Assembly: GCA_015680905.1 (NCBI GenBank)
Contig: CM027377.1
Coordinates: 38,650,501-38,714,500 of the forward strand
DNA length: 64,000 bases
Source of the DNA: Coptis chinensis
Lineage: Eukaryota; Streptophyta; Magnoliopsida; Ranunculales; Ranunculaceae
Reading direction: 5' to 3'
Numbering within the stretch: the first letter of the stretch is position 1; every line of letters begins with the position of its first letter. Under the pieces are notes generated by a model. It made no database searches. It saw nothing but the letters and a program-made list of their open reading frames with translations, and was not told where the DNA came from. The translations under genes and the position numbers were made by a program. Positions 16,382 to 28,078 of this stretch are shown piece by piece.

Positions 16382-19300
16382 ATGGAAAAACCTAGTGGTA
16401 AGTCTGTCAAGCACGAAATTTTTGATGGCAGAAATTTTTTATTTGGCGGATGAAAATGAATTTTATCGACTACTCTCGAAATTGGTTGAATGGATTTGAT
16501 TGAGAAACCCATTTACAATGAAAATGAAGATGAACACAGTGGATTACGGTGGTGTGTGGCCGGATGGGAAAAGAAAAGACTATTTATGTAGAAATTATAT
16601 ACTTGATTGTCTTTCCCTTGATTTGTATGATGTTTATCTTTGTGTGTCGCATCTCTCTTGAATTGTGGAGTTTACTTGATAAGAAGTATGCTCTCGAAGA
16701 TCACGGAGTTCTAAGAAGTTTCTTGTAGGAAAGTTTACGGAATTCAAGATGGAAGATGGGAAATCTGTTGTTTCTCAAGTGGAGGAGCTGCAAATAATTA
16801 TTCATGAGATTTTTGCGGAAGGTTATAAAATCTGCAAAGGTTTCCGGGTTGCTTCCATCATTGAAACTCCCTTCCTCGATGGAAGGAGTACAAAACGATC
16901 TCAAACATAAGAAGAAAGAGATGACCCTAGAAGATCGATCGTCAACCCGGATCGAGGAGGATAACGAGGAAAATTTGAAATCAATGTGGAGACTTGAAAT
17001 GAAGGCTAAGGCTAACTGGTTGAAGGTAGCTTATTTGCTAGTTCTTCTAAGTCTAAATCAACTAAATTCCCGTCAAAAAGAAACCATATGCGAACAAGAA
17101 TAAAGCGGTCAACCTCACTTTAAAAAGAAACCTTACAATCCACGAAATTCATTGCTATATGTATGCGGATCTCGAGGTCATATAGCCCGGTTGTAAATTC
17201 AAAAAGGTCGAATGATGGGAAGAAAGACAAGGCACAAGCAAATGTAGTTCGGGATGGTAACTTTTTGCTGTGGTTCTTGAGGTTAACTTGGTGAGTAACA
17301 TGGTGGTGGTGGGTAGACAGGGGGGCTACCAAACACATCTGTGGCACTAAAAGTGCATTTCGTCCTTCTCTCCTCGGGAGAAGGAGAAACATTCATGGGT
17401 AACTTCATCGCTTCAGAGTTGAAGGAAAGGGGACATTAATTTGAAGTTCATACGGAAATGTTCTTAATTTGAAGGATGTTCTTTATGTTCACGATATAAG
17501 GAAAAATCTGGTTTACGGTTCCCTTTTAAGTAAGAAGGGTTCAAACTTGTCTTTGAGTCGGACAAATTTGTTCGACTAAGGGGAACCTTTGTGGGTAAAA
17601 GGTTATTTAGATGAAGGCTTGTTTAAGCTCAATGTGGCGATTTTGAATTTAATAAAGCATCTACTTCTTCTTATATGGTTGAGTCATTTGATCGTGGCAT
17701 AGTAGACTTGGACCGTTAATAATGTTTCAATTAAAAAGCCTGATGCATCTAGGTAACATATCCAAGAATACTATTTCTGAAAATAAAGAGATGTGAAGTA
17801 TGTGTAGAATCTAAATATGCTAGGAAACCTTTCAAAAAGGTAGAAAGAAACACCGAGTTGTTGGCATTGATTCACTGCGACTTATGTGATCTTAAAGGTT
17901 ACATGACTAGAGGAGGTAATAAATATTTTGTTACATTCATTGATGATGCTTCACGTTTACGTCATATTTATCTTCTTAAGAGTAAGGATGATAGTTTAGC
18001 TAAATTTATTTCCTTTAAAACTGAAGTTGAGAACCAGGTTAGACAAGAAAATAAAAATAGTTAGGTCCGATAGAGGAGGTGAATATTACGGTCCTTTCAA
18101 TAAATTTTGTGAAAATAATGGTATTGTACATGAGACCACTGCCCCTTATGCTCCCCGATCAATGGGATAGCGAGAGAGGAAAAATAGGACTCTCAAAGAT
18201 ATGATCAATTCAATGATCAATAGCTCGGGCTTCTATGAACCTATGGGGAGGCTTTGCTAACTTTGTTATATTGAATAAGATACCTTTTAAAGACACGAGA
18301 TAAAACTCCATATGAGATGTGGAAAAATAGGACACCGACTTATAGATTCTTTTAAAGTGTGGGGTGTTTGGCTAAGGTATCTATACCAACACCCAAGAGG
18401 ACTAAACTTGGCCCTAAACTGTAGATTGTGTCTTTATTGGGTATGCCGGAATAGCGGTGCCCTCTGGGTTTTAGTCTTCAAATCTAAAAATAAATTTGTT
18501 GATGATAATACCATTATTGAGTCTAGGGATCTTTGTCTTTTTTGAGGATAAATTCCCATTTATTGAGATCGGGGAGGGACTCAGGAGTTCTTCTACACTT
18601 GCTCTAGAGTTAGAGAAGATTCTTGGCGAAGATGAAATTGAACTTCGGGAGAGCAAGAGACCTAGGACTAACACCTCTTTTGGACCTGATTTCCTTACTT
18701 TCTTAGTAGAGGAGGATCCTCGGACCTATCCGAGAGGCCATGTCATCTTTCGATGCCGATTTTTGGAGAGAGGCCATTCTAAGTGAATATGAGTCCATTA
18801 TAACCAATAACACTTGGGATTTTGGTTGAGTTGCCCCTGGTAGTAAAACTATTGGAAATAAATGGTTATTTAGAAAGAAACTTAAAGGCGGATGGATCCA
18901 TTGATAAATATAAAGCGAGATTAGTAGCAAAAGGCTATAAGCGAGAGAGAAGGGTTTGATTTCTTTGACACCTACTCTCTGTGGCCAAGGATTACATCTA
19001 TCGAATGTTAATAGCCTTTGCTTCTACTTCGTAATCTTGTAATTCACCAAATGGGCGTTAAAAGCGGCATTTCTAAATGGGGAATTACAAGAGGGAGATA
19101 TATATGGATCACCCGAAGGGTTTGTTTTAGAAGGCCTTGAGAGAAAAGTTTGTAGGCTAAAGAAATCTCTTTCTGGTCTCAAACAAGCTCCTAAAGATGG
19201 CATGAGAAATTTGATAGTGTGCTAATCTCTAATGGTTTTAATATTAATGAGGCGGATAAATGCATTTATTGTAAATTTGAGAAACAATCACGGTGTAATT

Positions 19301-20271
19301 ATCTGTTTATATGTGGATGACATGTTGATCATTGGAACCGGTTTAGAGCCGTCAATAAGACTAAATCTTTTTGAGTAAGCATTTTGACATGAAAGATTTG
19401 GGTATTCATTTGATGTCATTCTTGGCATTAAGATTGTGTATAATTCTGATGGAATTACTTTGTCTCAATCTCATTATGTAGAGAAAATGCTTAAAAGATT
19501 TAATCAATTTTTTGTACGTATACCGCGAGAACACCATATGATCCTAGTATACATTTGACAAAAATTTGGATTAGGTGTATCTCCTTTAGAGTTTTCTAGG
19601 GTTATAAGGTAGTCTCATGTATCTTATGAACTGCACTAGACCGACATAGCTTACGCCGTAGTAAGCAAACTTAGTAGATACACCATAAATCCCAGCAATG
19701 AGCATTGGGATGCTCTTTATCGAGTATTGAGATATTTGAAATACACTTCAAATTATGGTGTTCATTATGGCGGATATCGGTATCTTTGGAGAGGGTAGTC
19801 TGATGATGCCAATTGGATTCTTGATTCTCGAGGAATCTAAATCCACTAGTGGTTATGTGTTCACTATGGCGGGGGGTGCAGTGTCTTGGAAATCATCTAA
19901 AGCAAACTTGCATTGCCCGTTCCACTATGGAATCTGAGTTTATAGCTTTAGACAAAGCTAGTGAGGAAGCGAGTGGATCGGGGAATTTTTGATGGATATC
20001 CCGCTTTGGCCTAAACTGTTCCACTTTGTCTCTATTCATTGTGATAGCCAATTTGCTATCTTGAGGGCCAAAAATACTTCCTATAATGGGAAATCTCGAC
20101 ATATTCGTGAAGACATAACTCTTGTCTTGGTTGTTGTTAAGAGATGGGATCATAGCTATTGACTTTGTGAGGTCGAAAAAGAAAATTTAGGCGATCCTTT
20201 AACTAAAGGCTGGCTAGAGAGGCTGGTTTTAGTACATCGAGGGGATGGGGCTAAAGTCTATTAAAGACTAA
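16382..20271 (+). pseudogene. Copia array: gag-pol copy 3
   Basis: Same gene order, starting ATGGAAAAACC at 16382 and ending at 20269-20271. Integrase core is at about 17858-18240, reverse transcriptase about 18860-19330 with YVDDM near 19310, RNase H to the end. It is type II throughout. Frames are broken every few hundred bases, often at CAG/CTG positions (for example GCAGAG read as GCGAGAG near 18170). Confidence 0.88.
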
Positions 20272-20872
20272 TTGCCTATTTTATTAAATCACCGAGATAA
20301 GCACGACACTGACCTTGGTGAATGGAGATCCCGGGATCAAGGTTCAATGGGAAACAAGTTATCTGCGTGATTTGTGGGGGGTACTACACCTAGAGTGAAA
20401 ACTCGTACCCATCCCTATGATGTAGTAGTACCTTACGTATCTTTTAAAGGATGAGTGAATACTCTTAATGCTTTCTATAGCTGGTTTTTCGATTGGGGTG
20501 TAATGATCTGATACACTCCTCGATAGAGGCACCTATATGAGTGAGGAAGTAAAAGCGCTTCCTATGAGAACTTATAGGCTTGTTCTCTAGAGCACTCATG
20601 AAACACAGGAAGCTCATGGCTATCACGAGCCTGTTGAGGGAACTCTATGATGATTTTTGAAGTTATGTGTGTTACTGTTGACTAGGCTTACATATATGTT
20701 GAGCAGTTCAAGACTAAGGTCAGCGGTCAACTAGTAATCCCGACAGGACAAACACCAGCGAAGGTTCAAGTCAGTATGACACCTTGACCCATTCATAACT
20801 TCTTCATACTCGGACATTCTTGTTTTGTTTTTCTTTTCTTACGTTTCTTAATAATTCCATTCATGTGGGGAT
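20272..20872 (+). other. Copia copy 3, 3' untranslated part
   Basis: Equivalent of 9686-10282 in the third unit, with the same purine tract before LTR 4. Nothing else is seen. Confidence 0.7.
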
Positions 20873-21624
20873 TGTTGGAAATGTGAATGAATTTGTGTCC
20901 TCATGGGTTTGAACCCATGACCTTTTATATCTACTACACTCTAATGTGGGGGCTTTAGTCCAGCATTGGTTACTAAACTTAAGACTCTTAAGTTTATATT
21001 GGTTGCGGTCCTTATGGAGGGATAGTGTAGAGATATAAGGAGGTGCTGCTCAGCGCACACAAGGCGTCCTTGGTTTGGGGGCTCTCGGGAGGTGGGAGCT
21101 CAGAAAACCTTAGTCTTGGCGTGTGCCCACACACGTCGTGCGCCGAGGGAGGGGTGCAAATCCACCAATTGGGCTTCAGCGTGGAGTGCATCGTCTTGGG
21201 CTTGTTTTTGCAGAATCTTTTGGTCTTCTTTCTTTCCAAAAATAAAACGTAACCGTTTCAAAATCTTTCCCTTGATTCGAGTCAACACGTTTTTGCTCTC
21301 GGACGTGACTCTCGCCTTGAGGGGCGAGTGGCAGATCTATAAAACAAAACACTCTCTTGTTTATCCAAAAGGCGAAACGCAGCTTATTGTTTTAGTTCTT
21401 CAAATCAAAAACCTAGTCCGGGTATCCCGAGAGTTTCTCCGAAAGCTGGTCATTGGTGGTGACACGCATTTCGTCCATTGTTGTATCTGGGAGGCGACGG
21501 CTTGAATTTGGCGGCAACCATACGGGCGGCGTTTTTTCGTCTTAAGGAAATTGTGCCGAAACACAATCCTCGATGATAAGTTTTACCGCTTTATTATTCT
21601 TGTTTTTCAATACTAGATTACTAC
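20873..21624 (+). mobile_element. Copia array: LTR 4
   Basis: Last LTR of the array, type II like LTR 3. Family homology stops at ATTACTAC (21617-21624) and unrelated sequence follows. This stop is what defines the LTR 3' boundary for the family. Confidence 0.85.
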
Positions 21625-22162
21625 GGTGGTGATTTTACTTGGAATGCACTTAGTGGTAGTGTCCATTTTGTAGTACATGTTGCCGCCATTTTTGCAAAGT
21701 CGGGCTTACTAGTGTTGAAAGTGTGAAATAAGTTTTTGGTTGGTGTTGTTGGAATTATGGTGTTTTTATAGTAATGGGCCGGTTGGTTGAGATTTTAATG
21801 GATTTAAGGGTCGAAGGTTGTGATGAATTGGATGTTTAAGTTTTTATTAGTGTCTTGCTTGACGGAGAAGACGATGGTTTGGAGAAGAATGTTTGAGAGT
21901 AAGACTTTGGTCTAAGTTGGTTCAAGTTTGGTCTTAAAAGGGTAAAGTTGGCAATATGAAAAATATCAACGTTTGGGTGACGGATGAATGACAAAGTGGG
22001 AGCAATTACTAATGGTTTTGAAAATGGAGGGTTTTCACGAAAAAAAAGTACAAATTTTGGGGGATTAAGTTAAAAAAGCCCGGTCCTATTTAGCATGTAA
22101 AACCGTTCAAATGGGAGTTTTTTTTAGCGAGGTTTATGTTTAGGTGAGCAGACGAGACAATT
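21625..22162. other. Unassigned stretch after the Copia array
   Basis: No recognised gene. The first ~105 bases read openly on the plus strand for 34 codons up to a TGA, with a hydrophobic stretch (HVAAIFAKSGLLVLKV). This could be a scrap of coding sequence but I cannot assign it. Confidence 0.4.
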
Positions 22163-22707
22163 TGTTAGGAGACATGGATAGAGGGCAGATGTACTAAAAA
22201 TGATCTTCAACTCTAAGTTTATGCTTAAATTATGGATTTTGTTATAAGATAATTAAATAGAGATATCATAGAAAATACTCTTATGAATTCTAAATCAAAA
22301 CCTTGACCAATAAGAAACAGTCCCAACTAATTAAGAGACTTGATTTTCTAAACATTGGCAAATTGGAGAGAATCCAACTAATACAAATATTTGCTTTTTG
22401 TTATGAAATCCATGGGCTTATGTGGATGCCCACCATTGATAGGTGTTATCCTAATCTTGGTATTTATCCTGATAACCTTCTATCTTGATGTTTATCCTGA
22501 TCATCCTCTATCTTACTGTTTATCATGTTAATCCCTTATCTTAGTAAGGAGGTTACCTAGTTGTATATAAAGGTAACCTCCTCCCATTTAGTTTTATCTG
22601 AAAGGAATAAGAATTATCTCTTTCTCTCTCTTTTATTGATTCAATCTACATGTTAAGTTAATGTTAAGTTAGTGTGGTGTTTTCTCCAAATCGGTTTAAT
22701 TCTAACA
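22163..22707 (+). mobile_element. Solo LTR candidate
   Basis: Begins TGTTAGGA and ends TTCTAACA, which are near-perfect inverted LTR termini. It contains a strong TATA box (TATATAAA) at 22564-22571. That TATA sits in the 14-base loop of a perfect 10-bp inverted repeat (GGAGGTTACC 22548-22557, GGTAACCTCC 22572-22581). Short TTATCCTGAT-like motifs repeat upstream. No convincing target duplication was found, so the boundaries are tentative. Confidence 0.4.
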
Positions 22708-23369
22708 CTTTTCTCTTTTTTGGGATTTTATCCCAAAACTAAATTAGATTATGTGAGTTTCGGTTTTTTTTGTTCTAAAACTCATATTACAATTTACATC
22801 ATCCTGTTCATTATTAGGTAGGTACATTGCCCAAAATTTAGGGTTTAAATTGGGATTACAAATATCATTGTTTGGTTATTCTAAGACAAAATATCATAGT
22901 TTGGCACTATTGGTATCAACAATAATTTTGATTCGTGTATTTTTTGTTTCTTTCTATTATCCATGTTATATAAATATTTATCATAAAAATTTGATGAAAC
23001 AATAAGCATAAACTTGTCTAAATCAATCCAAATATCTCAATGACATTATCATATGCGAATCGATTTCGCCAATTGCTAATGAGGCATATATGGAAATGTT
23101 ATCCCAATGTTAATTGTGACCAATTTGTTTTTTTTGTAGATCACAACGTCATTTTTAGTCAATAAATTAGTTGGATGTTAGTCATTTGTCTCAAGCAATA
23201 TTTGCAAGACCTAAACATCTTGTATAAAATAGTCATATCTGGGGATCCTCGAAATACCCAACATCTCGTGTGAATTGTGCTAAGCTCTTGGGCGCACGCG
23301 TCCCACAATGACTGCAAATAATTGGAATATTTATTGTATATAAATGATGTTGTGCCTTATATACGACAT
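22708..23369. other. AT-rich intergenic stretch
   Basis: No gene, repeat or RNA seen on either strand. Confidence 0.5.
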
Positions 23370-23560
23370 AGATACGCGCGTCTTCGGCGCCCCCAATGCG
23401 CATCCCGATACGTGCGTCTTCGGCGCCCCGGACACGCATCCCCCTCCCGTACGACACATATACGCACGCCTCTGGCGCTCCCGACGCATCCACCCCCGAT
23501 ATGACACATATACATACGCCTTCGGGTTTGGCGCCCCTGACTCACACCCGCCTCCTCCCT
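23370..23560. repeat. GC-rich degenerate tandem repeat
   Basis: Four imperfect units of about 36-53 bp built on TACGCRCGTCTTCGGCGCCCC...ACGCATCC lie in otherwise AT-rich DNA. Open frames on both strands here are by-products of the composition and the repeat, with no family resemblance. Confidence 0.7.
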
Positions 23561-24036
23561 CTACTCATGTTTTCAGAGCCCAACATCTCATTAAAGTTCA
23601 GCCCAAAAATAGTCCACACTTTTTTGGGTGGGGTGGGTGAGATGAGAATTTTTTTTAAACTCACTCCAAAAAATTTATTAACTCACCCCAAGAAAATAAT
23701 CTAGTGGCTATGGTGAAAGGGTGGCACGACCAAATATCACCTTATGAGGTGGAATTTGTCGTCCCACTTCTCTCTTCTTTGTTATATAGATGGGAAAAGA
23801 ACAGTGCATATGTTAATTCAATTGACTAAATTACAAAAGCCCAAATAAAACAAATTTAAGTAAATTTTCGTCATTTAGATTTAGATTGAACATACTTCTC
23901 CCAAAACACTTGGTCCAATGTACATGTATGCGTATTTTTAACAACCCCCGTACTTTAGTTTATTTACGAATTAGCTATGCAATCATACTATGATACTAGT
24001 TGATTTAGAAATCCAACAATTTTAGATATAATCTAA
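23561..24036. other. Intergenic stretch
   Basis: No gene seen. A run rich in CTCACCCCA / TGGGGTGGGTGAG forms a weak inverted repeat around 23625-23690. Confidence 0.4.
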
Positions 24037-24178
24037 GGGGGTGTGCATGGTGCATACGTACTGCATAAGCCAATGGGTCGGAGTTGAGAAACTAAAGACG
24101 GATTATTGGGGGTGTGCATGGTGCATACGTACTGCATAAGCCAATGGGTCGGAGTTGAGAAACTAAAGACGGATTATT
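24037..24178. repeat. Perfect 71-bp tandem duplication
   Basis: Two identical copies, 24037-24107 and 24108-24178, each starting GGGGGTGTGCATGGTGCATA. The identity implies a recent event or an assembly slip. Confidence 0.95.
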
Positions 24179-24305
24179 CATGTTTTGGGATCTGATTAAG
24201 GGACAAGCCCAAAAGATCCTTGAGCAAAGAATCTTTGGACAACGTTGACTACATTTATCCATTGAACAACAACTTTTCACCAATAAACTAGAATGCGTCG
24301 TCCTC

Positions 24306-24437
24306 TTAATTTACTCATGTTTCGCTTCTCTGTAACTCATTCCCACTCTCACTATCACTCGCCAAAACTTGAAAACATCGACTCTTCAATTATTCATATT
24401 TCGCAGCTTCTCTAGTAACTGATTCCCACTCTTACTC
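24306..24437. repeat. Diverged ~81-bp tandem duplication
   Basis: Two diverged copies of a segment containing TCATGTTTCGCTTCTCTGTAACTCATTCCCACTCT (in part), starting near 24306 and 24387. They are older than the duplication at 24037. Confidence 0.6.
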
Positions 24438-24754
24438 TAGCTGCGTGTTATTATGGTGGTTCGATTCAACAACTTCAAATCTTCAATACTATGGACTCCC
24501 TCAGGCTGAGCAACATTCACGATGTGATATCTCTGTCGTAGGTAAGTGTGACACCAATTTCAAACTGATTAGATTTTTGTTCTCAAAGTTTAAATTGATA
24601 CAATTGTGTTTTTATATATGTAAAATTCAGGTTAATTCTGAAGAGTTAGTCATTTTTAGAGAGCTTAACGGGAGACAACATGGTAGAATAACTGCTAAAA
24701 ACATTGTCTTTATCGAAGGATTAGGTGTGCAAACTATTCATCTACTAGAGACGT

Positions 24755-25125
24755 TAACTGTAGTGCTTATGGGAGGCAACCCATGTTTTTATTTTTGTTG
24801 AGTCTTTTGTGTACATATCTCATACATTCCACTCTAGCACATTTTCTCTGCCTTTTTGTAGACGTGTAACTCTATGGAATGAGATACGTGACATATTTTA
24901 GTCATTGTAGTAATTTGGTTCCTTGTATATATTATTACTCTTATGTCTTTTGTGAGGTATTAATTTCTACAGGTGACTCGAGCTTTTATTTTTCGTTCAT
25001 GTAGCCATTGGTAATCTATTTCTTTATTCTTCACTTGTCAATGATGTTAATTAGTTATTTCATTTGCACATATAGGTCAACATTGAGGACAATGTCTATG
25101 ATAAGTTGGGGGTAGGAACAAAATG
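24755..25125 (+). mobile_element. Gypsy-type retrotransposon 3'-end remnant
   Basis: Two sequence signatures that close the internal region of many plant Gypsy elements occur in the right order: CTTATGGGAGGCAACCCATG (near 24767) and CATTGAGGACAATGTC (near 25081). The second is followed by a purine tract AAGTTGGGGGTAGGAA (near 25104) that resembles the plus-strand primer. The AT-rich sequence after it could be a decayed LTR. No pol domain is left. Confidence 0.45.
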
Positions 25126-26060
25126 TTTTGTTTAGTGAAATTTATTATTTTATTTTTTTTATACTATGCACTTAGTGATAATGATATTATTTCATTTTCT
25201 GTGATGATAATAGTTTAGAAGTCTCACTTTAGGATTACAATTAAAAGTATAGTTTTTATAAATTTAGGTTAATATGTTGGTAATAGTAATTGCATTTGCT
25301 CGTAAATGTCTTGCATGAACATCATCATGATTGTACTTGGCAGTATTTTTCTGAGACCTAGGTTAGAATGTTTAATTTCACATATCCTGTAAGAATCTAG
25401 CCTAAAAGCCTCATATGAGTGAAATATATGAGCGATGACACAAAAGAGTAGTCAATTCCGAGTAGAGAAATCACACATCCACTTGTTTAATCACCGCACT
25501 ATATCCTAAGCGATAATTTAGGCAATTTTTGGATTGATATAGCAAGAACTTCCAACCTTAAAGAATATTTTTTCCGTTAGTCGGCCTACTGAGTTTTTCA
25601 TTAGCCTTTTCATAAACCACAAATTTCTTACCCTATATAAAACCCAAATAAAAATATAGTCTACCCATCTTGATAAGTTTGAGAAATATGATGAAATGAA
25701 GAAAAGATAAAAGAAAAACATGTGCAGAAACAAATATGGTTAGTTGCTACAAAAGAAATAGAAAGAAAAATAAAGTTTCCAAAATAAGAAAATCAAAGTT
25801 AGAATTCCAAAAATAAAATAAAAATGAGTCAAAATCCAAATCAAAATGACTAAGTATGGAACAAAAGTCTATAAGTAAAGCAAGAACAAATGTTTTATCT
25901 AGTAATGTAATTTATTTGAAGACCCTAATTTCTCAGACTTGTCTATTTAGTTTATCTATTCAATTTATTCTTAAACCATCACCTAAGTCGTACATAATAC
26001 CTAATAAATACCTCTATCTTAACTAGCTAGGAATATATTAGTGTGATAGTAAAAAAACAA
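25126..26060. other. AT-rich stretch, possible decayed LTR
   Basis: No gene. It follows the Gypsy-like purine tract and contains A-rich runs (AAAGAAATAGAAAGAAAAATAAAG) of the sort seen in decayed plant LTRs. The 3' boundary is not visible. Confidence 0.3.
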
Positions 26061-26062
26061 TA

Positions 26063-26778
26063 AATTGGTCCTCAAGGCCTATTTTAAAGTAAAAATCACT
26101 CTCAAAACCACCGTTTTTTTTAATCACTCTCAATGACAAATTTTCGGGTGAAAATAACCTGGAAAACCAATTTTCGAGTGAAAATAACCCTTAAAGATAA
26201 ATAACCCGGATTTGAAATAAATATTTTCCAATTTTATCTTTTCTGTCGTTTTGCTATGAACAATGAATGTTTATAACTTATGCTGATGTATGAACAATGA
26301 TTGTTTATACCCAAATAGGTGAACGTCCCTCGTACAATATATTGATGTATGATCAATAATTGTTCATAGTTCATGTTGAGGTATAAACAATGATTGTTCA
26401 TACTCCAATAGGTGTTTTTACTGATAATACATTATGTTTAGGGTATGAACAGTGATTGTTCATACCTATAAACCGGGTTGTTTCGGTATGAATAATCACT
26501 ATTCATACTATATACACGGGGTCGTTTCGGTTGGACCGGGCAGTTTATTATTTCACACTAGGGATATACTTGACATTTCATCTACCTAAGTCTTTTTTAA
26601 TTTTGCGTCAAGGGTATACTTGACCTTTCATCTATCCGGTCTTTGCGAGTGATTAAAAAAAAATGTGTCCTCTAGAGTTACTTTTTTCCCAATTTGTTAT
26701 GGATAGTCACTTCTTATTAAAAAAAAATCGCTGATTTTGAGAGTGATTTTCACTCGAAAATGGGCCTTCGAACCAATT
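26063..26778. mobile_element. 716-bp non-autonomous inverted-repeat element (TA target)
   Basis: The ends are inverted repeats of about 60 bp, starting AATTGGT and sharing AAAATCACTCTCAAAA, flanked on both sides by TA (26061-26062 and 26779-26780). There is no transposase. Inside are six degenerate 22-bp palindromes on the pattern GTATGAACAATGATTGTTCATAC, near 26249, 26286, 26347, 26381, 26439 and 26481. TA duplication points to a Tc1/mariner-like helper, but the termini are not the usual Stowaway type. Confidence 0.75.
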
Positions 26779-27085
26779 TAATCTAACTACTTTAAAGAGA
26801 AAGGTTTGGTGAACAGTGTCATTTGCCGATTATACCCTTATATGATTTTAATTATTACGATCACAATCAAAAGGGCATTATGTAATAACATAGTTGATGG
26901 AGGGGTAAAACTGTCTATATGTACAGTGAAATTCAGACGTTTCTCTCTTGATTTATCACAATGCTCTCTAATTTACGAATAATTGTGAGATTGCCATTGA
27001 CCGAAAATAGAATTTTTGTATTGTCCGGCCCAAACTAGCTCACTCCACACGTGGCGTAGACACTTGCCAGTTAACTAGTTTATTG

Positions 27086-27549
27086 TAAAAGCATTTTCAA
27101 TGCAGTCGACTATTATTCATCTCCATGTAGGCAATATTTCTCCTCTTTTCCACCGTTTTGGTGAAAAACAAGGTGAAACTGCCCAATGCAAAGGTGAATA
27201 TTAATCTCGAATGGGATGTTAGATTCAGTCTGGATGTAAAAATCGAAAAAACGCTTCGGATGGAATGAAACATCCCGTCTGAAATTAAAAAAAAAAACCG
27301 AAAAATCATGCGAGACTGAATAAAACATTCCGTCCGAAAAATAAAACCCATTTAAAAAAGAGAAAAACACACGAGATGGAATCCAACATTCCATCCGAAA
27401 TTCACAACTCAGTCACTATCTCGACTGAAGATTTCATCTTCGTTTTGACTTGAGAAAATAGTCAATATGGCAAAAATTAAAAAAAAAAAAAAAAGTGAAT
27501 AAATTGAAAAACCCACCGTATCCACCTGCTGCATTGGGAAATGCTCTTA
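27086..27549. mobile_element. MITE-like element with three hairpin motifs
   Basis: Imperfect terminal inverted repeats of about 20 bp: TAAAAGCATTTTCAATGCAG on the left and, on the right, the complement of TAAGAGCATTTCCCAATGCA. Inside, three short palindromes of the type GATGGAAT-x5-ATTCCATC recur about 60 bp apart (27258-27400). No clear target duplication and no coding capacity. Confidence 0.45.
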
Positions 27550-27790
27550 AATCGAATAGCCCAAGCCAATTGACCAATCTCTAGAATAAAAAATATCTAA
27601 TAAGCCGGGCCATTGACAGCGCAGTGAACTATGCAGCCCAATTGACTTACACGTTGTCTGAACTCTAAACAAATTTTCCATGATAGAGACGCCTGATACA
27701 CCACACGTCCACACCAGTTCCGGATTTCCAGTCAACAAAATCAGATAGGCCACCCCAAAACTCCAAAACCAGTTAAACCCAAAAAAACCT

Positions 27791-27840
27791 CACGTGTCAT
27801 CACTCACGTTAGCAAAAAACAAGGTTTCAAAGCCTATAAA
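27791..27840 (+). promoter_or_regulatory. Likely promoter of the glycerol-3-phosphate transporter
   Basis: A G-box CACGTG (27791-27796, in CACGTGTC) and a TATA-like CTATAAA (27834-27840) lie 240-290 bases before the start codon. The placement is reasonable for a plant promoter; function is inferred. Confidence 0.4.
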
Positions 27841-28078
27841 CCCGCCACGTCTTCACGTCAATCCTACATTCAAGGAAACACAAACACTCAAAACTGATTC
27901 ACCAAAACAAACCTAAAGTCCTCGAAAACGACATATATTGAGGAAGAAGAAAATTAAATCATTGTCTTTTTCCGCGTTGTTTTTTTAAACTTTATATCTA
28001 TATAAACTGCAAAAAAAAAAAAAAAAAAGGGAAAATGTTTTTTGAGTAGTGTTAATTGAGTTGTTTTGTTTTTGAAAG

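Noticed and set aside
5019-21630. Three independent Copia insertions
   Set aside because: Neighbouring copies share a single LTR with no target duplication or host DNA between them.
23233-23704. Overlapping open frames on both strands in the GC-rich repeat
   Set aside because: Stop-poor composition and the repeat unit explain them; no start context, splice sites or family resemblance.
24445-24801. 118-codon open frame
   Set aside because: No family resemblance; it overlaps the Gypsy 3'-end signature, so it is probably chance within a decayed element.
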